A program made the position numbers and the translations under genes. Below are positions 1-7,317 of a stretch of DNA of 64,000 bases, piece after piece. The notes below the pieces were generated by a model, which saw nothing but the letters and a program-made list of their open reading frames with translations, searched no databases and was not told where the DNA came from. This DNA is from Emergomyces orientalis (lineage: Eukaryota; Ascomycota; Eurotiomycetes; Onygenales; Ajellomycetaceae), in the NCBI GenBank assembly GCA_002110485.1, contig MOWL01000047.1, positions 1 to 64,000 on the forward strand, written 5' to 3'. The first letter of the stretch is position 1. Every line of letters begins with the position of its first letter.

Positions 1-1053
1 AACGCCGCCCAAAACGCCCGAGAACCTCACAGGTTTTTCCCCGCCATCCTACATCAACAATTTTACCCGTCTACACATTCATCTTTTCCTTTCTCTAATT
101 ATTCAATATCCGAATCACGCCGTGTTCGTGGTGTGCAGCTTCATGATTTGTCTTTATATGCTTCTTCACGATCTTCTCCTCGATCGCGCGGTCCAGTCGT
201 TGCGACATTATACAAGCGAAAAGCCGATAAGATTCAACCTCTCGATGTGCCAACTACAGGTGGCGGGATTCCCGGCGGAACAGATAAGTGGAGAGAAATT
301 CGCCAACAATGGTTCAAAGACAATGTGATTCCGGAGCAGGATCCGCCTTCGCCCTACGATCATTTCATTACACCCCGTTTCTCCGATTGCCCGCGAGGTT
401 CGCGACTCACAGAGGAAAGGATCAAGAATCTGCGGATCGGATCGATGCTCACCCCACAGGAACGCGAACTTTTGATTGAGATTCTGCTTAGAAGAGAAAA
501 AGCCCTCGCGTGGAGTTTTAAGGATTGCGGAACGCTTGCAAAAGAAGTCTCTCCACCTGTCAAGATTCGCGTTGCTCCGCATAAAGCATGGCAAGCGGCA
601 GGATTTCCTATTCCTCGAAAGCTCGTCCCTACAATCATCAATATGCTTCGCGAACGCGTTGATTCTGGAGTTTATGAACATTGCCATGGTCCGTATCGAA
701 ATAAGTGGTTCCTCGTCAAGAAGAAAGAAGCTGGGAAATATCGCATTGTCAACGCGTGCATGGACATGAACGCTGTCACTATTCGCGATGCGTATATTCC
801 ACCTAGTGCGGACGCGTTTGCTGAGGATTTCGCGGGAATGAAGATAACGAGCATGATGGATTTCTTTTCTGGATATGATCAAGTTCCTTTACACGAAGAC
901 AGCCGAGATATGACAGCTTTCCTTACCCCGATCGGGTTGCTTCGTCAGACAGCACTGCCACAAGGCGCGACGAATTCTATTGCGCAGTTCTGCCGAATCA
1001 TGGACGCATTCTTCGATCGAACATACCGCATCAAGCAGACAATTTATGGATGA
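1..1053 (+). pseudogene. gypsy-1 pol: reverse transcriptase part, broken before the catalytic motif
   Basis: Frame 1 is open from base 1, so the ORF enters from the left. The polyprotein shows RT landmarks: a WFLVKKK block near 710, the first catalytic aspartate region MMDFFSGYDQVPL near 855-890, and LPQGATNS near 955-975. The frame stops at 1051-1053. The next RT motif, FMDDI, is encoded from about 1046 but in another frame, so a frameshift separates it from the rest of the palm domain. From 1053 to about 1400 the frames are broken further. What remains cannot give a full-length polymerase by simple translation. A programmed frameshift in the middle of the RT palm would be unprecedented, so decay is the better reading. 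Confidence 0.8.
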
Positions 1054-1440
1054 TATTGGTGTGAAAGGCCCGCGGACGCGTTACAATGATGAAGAATGAT
1101 GCCAGGTATTCGGAAATTTGTCCTGGAGCATCTGCAAAACTTAGATGCCACCTCATCAGCATAGAACTCGCGGACACGTGTATCCAGGTTGGAAAGTCAG
1201 AATTCGCCTGCTCCGGTATGGTTCTAGTCGGATATGTTGTGGATGTGACGGCAGGCGCCCCGAAGCTGCGAAAATCGTCAAATCGTTGAGTGGCCGGATC
1301 CGACAGATGTCACGGGTGCCCGAGCTTTCTTAGGTGTTTGCGTTTACTATAGAATATGGATTCCGAATTTCGCTATCATTTCTATACCTATCTATATTCT
1401 ATTCAAGAAGAACATTCCTTTTACCTGGGGTCTTGAACAA
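1054..1440 (+). pseudogene. gypsy-1 pol: decayed RT thumb/connection region
   Basis: The stretch between the two open pol segments holds no continuous frame. The FMDDI active-site box lies at its left border in frame 3. The right border recovers frame 1 shortly before 1441 (residues IPFTWGLEQ, the usual lead-in to the RNase H region of gypsy elements). The missing RT end is therefore present as DNA but frameshifted several times. Confidence 0.6.
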
Positions 1441-3471
1441 GTGAATGCAATGGCAATTTTGAAGAATGCCCTGACAACTGCCCCTGCACTTTGCTGCATT
1501 GATTATTCTGAAGATGCCGGTGATATCGTGATGGCCACGGATGCCTGTCTTGAAGGATGGGGTGGAACGCTCAGCCAACGGGATAAATTGAATGGAAAGC
1601 TACACCCTTGCCGATATGAGAGCGGAATCTGGAGCCCCGCCGAAGCAAAATATGATGCAGGAAAGCGAGAATGCCGCGCTGTGCTCAAGATGCTAAAGAA
1701 ATGCCGTTATTACCTGTATGGCGTTCACTTTATTCTGGAAACCGACGCGAAGACTCTAGTGGCACAGCTCAATCGATCTGCCACTGACCTGCCTGGTGCT
1801 CTCGTTACTGGCTGGCTTGCCTGGATTCGGATGTTTGATTTCGAAGTTCGACATGTGCCTGGTCGGAAGCATACTGCTGCAGATGGGCTATCTCGTCGAC
1901 CTCCTGCTGAGGGTGAGGTTCCTGAGGATCAAGATATCGATGATTTCATAGATGCAGAACTCAACTATATTAGTGTTGCATCTTTGACGGTTCCTGATTT
2001 CGATGTCAGCGGCGTGGATGCTTCCGAGTCATCGGGTGTGCGTGTTCTTTCGCCTGATTATTCTGATCGCAGCGAATCAATTGCGAGGTTTCTCACCACC
2101 ATGAAGCGGCCGGATGATATACCACGTTCCGTCTTTTCTAAATGGCGCAAGCATGCACTTCGATATATCGTCCAAGGTCAACATCTATTCCGACGATCAG
2201 GCAAGGGAATTCCTCTGAGACGCGTGGTTGATAACTCATCTGAGCAAAAGGATATCGTTGCTCGGATGCATGATGAATCTGGTCATAAGGGCCGCGAGGC
2301 CACAAACCACAAGATCACGCAGCGATATTGGTGGGAAGGTATCTGGAAAGCCGTCAAGAATTATTGCAAAAGCTGCACAGTGTGCCAGCTGAGGGATGGC
2401 GCTCGCTTGGAAGAACCACTATATCCAACAAGCCGCAATTATCTATGGGACAAGTGGTGTATCGATGTTGTCAAGTTTCCGAAGAACCGAGGCAAGCGAT
2501 GTGCTGTTATTGCTCGGAATGATCTCACTGGCTGGGTGGAAGGCCGCCCTCTCGCTCGTGGAACAGCTGAGAACGTGGCGCAATTCATCTATGAGAATAT
2601 CATTTGCCGACACGGCTGCTTTCGGGAATTAGTGTGTGATGGCGGGCCGGAGAATCAAAAATGGACTAAGATTCTCACCGCCAAATATCGTGTTAATCAA
2701 ATAACCATCTCACCATACAATGCGAAGGCTAATGGCATGGTCGAACGCGGTCACCGCCCGATATCCGATGCGCTTTCAAAGCTAGCTGCAGATGGAAGAA
2801 GCTGGGTTAATCATTTCCATTCTGCGCTATGGGCAGATCGCGTCACCATTCGGCAATCTACTGGTGAAACCCCGTTCCGCCTGCAATATGGCTACGATGC
2901 TATCCTTCCAATAGAGCTTGACGTTCCAACTTGGCAAACACTTCCCTGGCAGACAGTGCAATCCCGTGCTGATTTGATATATATGCGTATTCGACAATTG
3001 GAAAAGAGAGATGAAGATCTGGAGGAGGCCGCTCATCACCTGCGCCGTGCGAGAGAGAAGAACCGAGATCTATTTGATGAAACTAAGCAATTAGTCCGAG
3101 AACCATTGCAGATAAGTGATTTGGTGCTTTTGCATGATACCAAGCTAGAAACGTCCTATTCTGCCAAGCTCAACTTCCGATGGCTGGGCCCGTATCGAAT
3201 CCGAGAAGCAAACCATGAGAAAGGGACCTATCATCTGGAAGAGCTGGATGGTTCGCCGTTTCGAAATACTACTGCAGGTAATAGGTTAAAAAGGTTCTAT
3301 CTCCGAGACAATCAAATGCCGGTTGCAGAGAATAATATCAATGAAGCAAATGATATTGAAGAGGAAGAGGTGGATATGCAAGATACTGATAAGAAGAATT
3401 CTTTGAGGGGGGGTCAGGATGACTTGCAGTCATGGATCCCTCATGGTAAGGAGTTTGCAGTCATTATCTGA
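1441..3471 (+). CDS. gypsy-1 pol: RNase H and integrase
   Basis: About 676 residues are open, continuing pol after the RT break; the first codon here is GTG and the first ATG is at 1450, so this is a polyprotein segment rather than a gene with its own start. The N-terminal part is an RNase H domain of the gypsy type (MATDACLEGWGG, then FILETDAKTL and HTAADGLSR). The integrase follows, with its zinc-binding HHCC box (HDESGHKG ... H ... CKSCTVC) near 2270-2385 and a DDE core (WCIDVV, VCDGGPEN, GMVERGH) between about 2455 and 2750. The SH3-like C-terminal part (RWLGPYRI) lies near 3180. No chromodomain is obvious. The domain is intact by eye. Confidence 0.88.
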   Translation: MNAMAILKNALTTAPALCCIDYSEDAGDIVMATDACLEGWGGTLSQRDKLNGKLHPCRYESGIWSPAEAKYDAGKRECRAVLKMLKKCRYYLYGVHFILETDAKTLVAQLNRSATDLPGALVTGWLAWIRMFDFEVRHVPGRKHTAADGLSRRPPAEGEVPEDQDIDDFIDAELNYISVASLTVPDFDVSGVDASESSGVRVLSPDYSDRSESIARFLTTMKRPDDIPRSVFSKWRKHALRYIVQGQHLFRRSGKGIPLRRVVDNSSEQKDIVARMHDESGHKGREATNHKITQRYWWEGIWKAVKNYCKSCTVCQLRDGARLEEPLYPTSRNYLWDKWCIDVVKFPKNRGKRCAVIARNDLTGWVEGRPLARGTAENVAQFIYENIICRHGCFRELVCDGGPENQKWTKILTAKYRVNQITISPYNAKANGMVERGHRPISDALSKLAADGRSWVNHFHSALWADRVTIRQSTGETPFRLQYGYDAILPIELDVPTWQTLPWQTVQSRADLIYMRIRQLEKRDEDLEEAAHHLRRAREKNRDLFDETKQLVREPLQISDLVLLHDTKLETSYSAKLNFRWLGPYRIREANHEKGTYHLEELDGSPFRNTTAGNRLKRFYLRDNQMPVAENNINEANDIEEEEVDMQDTDKKNSLRGGQDDLQSWIPHGKEFAVII

Positions 3472-3891
3472 CTGCTGTTTTTCTTTGTATAATGATTTCC
3501 TTGTTGTTGTTTTCTTCATTCAAGTTGCTGTTTTCTTAGTCTCTATTTTTCATGATTCTGCTTCTTTCTTGCATGTTTTTCATGCATCATATCAGTTCCT
3601 TCTAATTTTAATCTCTTGATATTGTCTTTTCTTTGTTTTGTTTACTTTCTCTTTGATATTCAATTCTCTGGGTCAGATTGAAGCTGGCAGTGAATTTTAT
3701 GAACTGCTGTCACCCTTGCTGCATGTTGACTGCTTTTCACATTATCTTCCAAAATTCACCTTGAGGAAGTATTATATTATTGACCTACTCTGCCCAGATA
3801 ATCATTTTTCTTTTTCAAATTGGCATTCAAGTCTCTTTTTCTATTTTTAATTCATTGATTTTTCCCTATATTTCCTTATTTCATTACAAAG
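3472..3891 (+). other. T-rich non-coding spacer inside gypsy-1
   Basis: This 420-bp stretch between the integrase stop and the extra ORF is rich in T on the + strand (many TTTCTT runs) and holds only short frames. It could carry the 3' splice region or promoter for the downstream ORF, but I see no convincing signal. Confidence 0.5.
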
Positions 3892-5076
3892 ATGTCGAAC
3901 CCCTCTAGCCAACACACTCTGGTACCGAGACCAGCGAGCCAGCTCGCTCTTGTGACATATGATAACCATGTTTTTCATACGGCGATGGAGCTGCAAGCTT
4001 ATGTCAATTCTCTGGGTCAGAATCCGCAGGTTCGCTACCAAGCACAATGTGAGATCGGTAATCTACTCATGGGGCGCCATGAGGCGGCTCAAGATGAGGT
4101 TGCCGCATTCTATGAGTGGATGAGAAATGATGGATCCTGGCGCCAGGTGGTGGCCCAGCAAGCATTTGATAACCAGACGGCGGAGCTTCAACGAGTTGCT
4201 GCTCAGGTAGCTGAACGGCGCGATCGCTGCGCCATAGCATATACTACATGCACCAGGATGTGGGGAAAAGTTCGCGTGGATTCGTTCTGGCATATCATGA
4301 CTTCAGAGCGGATGCAACGCGCCTGTCAAACCCTGGCCCTACATCACGAATATGCTTCTGCAATCGGCCGGATCAATCAAGCAATGTGGGCTCGCATCAC
4401 TCAGCCACCTCGACGAGGAGTTAAGCGATATAAGACGATCATGTTGGCAGATATCGAAGCAGCGGCCGATTCCAATTTTATTGGCCAAGAGATCACACAA
4501 GGAAATCTTCAAGCTGCAGGTCTTATCTTTGGTCCTGGCGGAATTCTCACTGAAGATTCTATGACAGTTGCTTCACCCCAGCCTCAAGAACGTGTCCTAT
4601 CCCCTCCCGATCAACATATGACTGGCCAGTCTCCTCTACCTTCTCCCCGTGTGTTGAACGTGATACGCCCCAGTGCACCCTCGCTTGGATCTCCTCAAGG
4701 TTCTATACATAGTCCTCCTGTGCGTACTTCTCGCCGCGTCTCCAGCCAATCCTTGCTTTCGGACGTCAGCAGCCTGTCTGCAGCCTTGTCAGACACCCAT
4801 CTTGCTGAACTTCTCAGCCCTGACCAAGTTGCGGAATTTGAGAATATGGGGGTTGATCAAGATAGCCCTGCTTTGGTAGAGGCAACTGACAAGCAGCATA
4901 CAACAGTGAACAGAGGATGCCGGTGTTCTCCCTATGTCCCTGTGGATGTGAAAGCGCAGCTTAGAGATGCAAAGAAGATATTCTCTTCAACGGCAAGGGC
5001 AGTTCGCCGCAAGAATACATTGAGGAGTGGCGCAAGAGAGCGGTCACCGAAGGGATCCGGTGTTTCGAGATCATGA
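3892..5076 (+). CDS. extra ORF of gypsy-1 downstream of integrase, function unknown
   Basis: A 394-residue frame starts with ATG at 3892 and sits between integrase and the 3' LTR, the position where env lies in other elements. I see no signal peptide or membrane segment, so it does not look like an envelope protein. The first 210 residues are compact and helix-rich, including an Ala/Gln/Arg-rich stretch around residues 95-110. Residues 220-330 are Ser/Pro-rich and low complexity. Near 4975 another frame takes over with protein-like composition and runs to a TAG at about 5226-5228; it contains a C-x2-C pair (SCFYCLKR). The present copy therefore probably has a frameshift that swapped its natural C-terminus. 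It could be a relocated capsid-like protein or an accessory protein. Confidence 0.6.
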   Translation: MSNPSSQHTLVPRPASQLALVTYDNHVFHTAMELQAYVNSLGQNPQVRYQAQCEIGNLLMGRHEAAQDEVAAFYEWMRNDGSWRQVVAQQAFDNQTAELQRVAAQVAERRDRCAIAYTTCTRMWGKVRVDSFWHIMTSERMQRACQTLALHHEYASAIGRINQAMWARITQPPRRGVKRYKTIMLADIEAAADSNFIGQEITQGNLQAAGLIFGPGGILTEDSMTVASPQPQERVLSPPDQHMTGQSPLPSPRVLNVIRPSAPSLGSPQGSIHSPPVRTSRRVSSQSLLSDVSSLSAALSDTHLAELLSPDQVAEFENMGVDQDSPALVEATDKQHTTVNRGCRCSPYVPVDVKAQLRDAKKIFSSTARAVRRKNTLRSGARERSPKGSGVSRS

Positions 5077-5535
5077 TGGCTACAGAGGAGGAATTATTTG
5101 GAGAACGTAGCTGTTTCTATTGTCTGAAGAGGAACATCCCCCTCGCCTCAATTGAGGGAGATCGCGCTGTCGCCGAGGGCGAGGCTATGCAGATTCCGGT
5201 GCATGGCCGCGAGAATGCGCCCGCCGAATAGCCGCAGCCATCAGCCAATCATGTTTTCCCGGCCCCGGGCCGTCAAAAGATTGACCAATCACGATCGCGC
5301 TGTTGCCAATTTGCCGCATCTTGCCACTGTCGCTGTGTTGATCACATTCTGCTTACTTGTTTCCCTGTTTTCTCTTGTTCTTGCTTGTCTTTCTTTTCTC
5401 TGCTGTTCACTTTTTCTTTCTCTTTTCTATATTCTTTTATTGATTGTCTTTCATTTTCTTGATTCTTGATTGATTCTTTCCTGCAATTCCTTGTTTTCAT
5501 TCATTCGGATCGCATTCTTACTTGCCGGGTCGGCA

Positions 5536-5553
5536 AGCTATAGGGGGGGGAGA
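5536..5553 (+). other. polypurine tract of gypsy-1
   Basis: A purine run with eight G (around 5543-5550) ends two bases before the 3' LTR start at 5556. This is the standard position and composition of the plus-strand primer of LTR retrotransposons. Confidence 0.75.
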
Positions 5554-5555
5554 TG

Positions 5556-5903
5556 TGTGGTGGGGAATCTCGGCGTGGTATTACTTTTCGCCGAGACCGC
5601 CTCATATATTTGTTTGGCATGGCTGCCTCATATTCCCATTATCTTTTGACACACGTGTGGATTCGGCGAAGATTGATTGTACGCAGAGCAGTGAGATTGC
5701 TCCTTTTTGATTGTGTGATTTGATATGTGATTGATTGCTTGTTCTTCTTCTATATTTGAATCTCCTACGTGTTCTTTTGTATTGCTATTTGGATAGCTCG
5801 TTGAATAGAATATTGTATACACGGCGAACTTACCAACCTCCTTACAATCCCGCTGCTCCTGCCCACGTGCCGCCAAAAGCGCACAACCCCTTATTCCACT
5901 TCA
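5556..5903 (+). repeat. 3' LTR of gypsy-1 (348 bp)
   Basis: The LTR starts TGTGGTGGGG and ends ATTCCACTTCA, so it has TG...CA ends. Its borders were set by comparison with the inverted copy at 20605-20952, which has the same length and differs at only four positions that I can see. It is followed directly by GTAT and then by LINE-1 ORF1 sequence. The 5' LTR lies outside the window. Confidence 0.9.
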
Positions 5904-7284
5904 GTATGAAGAAAATGAAGAAATTCTTCTTATTCTGCATTCACAAGCAAGACAACTGAATGAAATTATTAAGTTTAAACTTAATATTTCTTCAAATCTG
6001 AAGATAGTTTTGAAAAAAACTGAAAAATCTGTATCTCAAAAAATCTCTTCTGAATCTCTTTCAAAAGAAAACACTGAAAATGAGACAAAAACCTACGCTC
6101 AAGCTCTCAATAGCTCACAAAATATTGAAAAAGAAAAACAGCTGAAAAAAGCAGAAAAAATTTTCTCATTAGTTGAGAAAAAAGAACAAAGAAAAGCTCA
6201 AAAAGAGATTAAATTTCTTGAATCAAAAAAACAGAGACTGATTTTAAAAGTTAGTGATAGAGCTATCTTTGAAAAATCTATTCTAAATGATTCTAAGTTC
6301 ATTTTTGAACTTAGAAACAAAATCAATCAAAACTTTCATTTTGAAACTCAAAATGAAGAATTCAAGCCAGTTATCTCATCAATTGAAACCTCTTTTCTGG
6401 GAAATTCAATTGTAATTACTGCTATGCCAGATTTCAGCTCTGAATATCTAATTCAAAATGAAAACTGCTGGAAAGAGATAGTTCAAAAAGCTCTCTCTAT
6501 TGAAGTTTCATGTGAAAAAGATGAGAAATGGGGAAAATTTGTATTACATGATATTCCAGTTGAAATCTTTGATCATGAAGAAGGCATGATAAATTTGAAA
6601 GAAGAAATTGAAATATATAATTCAATTTCTTTGAAAAAAACCCCAATTTGGCTCAATTCTTATGAGCAAAGACAAAGAAATCAAAATGCTTCAGTTTTAA
6701 TTACTACAAATACAATAGAACAGTCAAAACGACAGTATATTGTAATTGCAGGATTGAAAATGAAAGTATTTGAATTCAAAGATTCAAGAGAGAATATTAA
6801 ATCTCAAATTCAATGCTCAAACTGTCAGAAACATGGACACTTTGCAAATACTTGTAAAAGAAATTCTAAATGTCAGTTTTGTGCTTTAGATCACAAAACA
6901 AATGAACATTCTTGCAACACATGTAGAAAAATAGGTGAAATCTGCAATCACACTGAAATCAAATGCAGTAATTGCTATGAAAAGCACACATCTATTTCAA
7001 AAGATTGTATTTTCATTTTCAAGAAAAAGTCTTTCAATAAAGATGTGAAATGGAGAAAAGAAACTCAAAATACAGAGAAAATAGATAAAACTACAAAAAG
7101 AAGAAATTCTCAAATGTCTATTTCTTCTGAGTCAAATTCTTTTTCAAAAAATAGACAGATCTTAAACCCTGTTACACCTATAAAAATGAGAAAAGATAAA
7201 GAAAATCTCATTTCTATGAAAGCAGTAGAAGTTCCAGCTCTGAATACAGATAATAGATATAATCTATTACCTGATACAGAATAA
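5904..7284 (+). CDS. LINE-1 ORF1 protein, CCHC zinc knuckles (5'-truncated)
   Basis: Frame 1 is open from the LTR border to the TAA at 7282-7284. No ATG occurs near the left end (the first in-frame ATG is at about 6424), so the N-terminus was lost where the LTR now stands. The protein is strongly Lys/Glu-rich at first. Around 6815-7010 it has three Cys/His clusters: CSNCQKHGHFANTC (a canonical C-x2-C-x4-H-x4-C knuckle), CQFCALDHKTNEHSC and CSNCYEKHTSISKDC. This is the normal nucleic-acid chaperone of Tad1/I LINEs and would bind element RNA. The TAA is 33 bases before the ORF2 ATG. Confidence 0.82.
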
Positions 7285-7317
7285 AAGAAACACAGCTTCA
7301 ATTTATTCCTTTTGTAC

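Larger units (their letters stand above)
1..5903 (+). mobile_element. Ty3/gypsy LTR retrotransposon (gypsy-1), 5' part outside window
   Basis: An LTR retrotransposon reads rightward and is cut by the left window edge. Visible parts in order are reverse transcriptase (1-1053, broken), RNase H and integrase (1441-3471), an extra ORF (3892-5076), a G-run polypurine tract (5536-5553) and the 3' LTR (5556-5903). The order RT-RNase H-integrase places it in Ty3/gypsy rather than Ty1/copia. Gag, protease and the 5' LTR are not in the window. CpG dinucleotides and CGN arginine codons are frequent, so this copy has not suffered the C-to-T decay seen in gypsy-2. A solo LTR of the same family lies inverted at 20605-20952. 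Confidence 0.92.

Noticed and set aside
208..882. 224-codon frame on the - strand inside gypsy-1 RT
   Set aside because: It is the shadow of the pol frame on the + strand, with no protein motif and no start context of its own.
1040..1060. Programmed frameshift in gypsy-1 RT
   Set aside because: Frameshift signals of gypsy elements lie between gag and pol, not inside the RT palm, and more breaks follow up to 1440.
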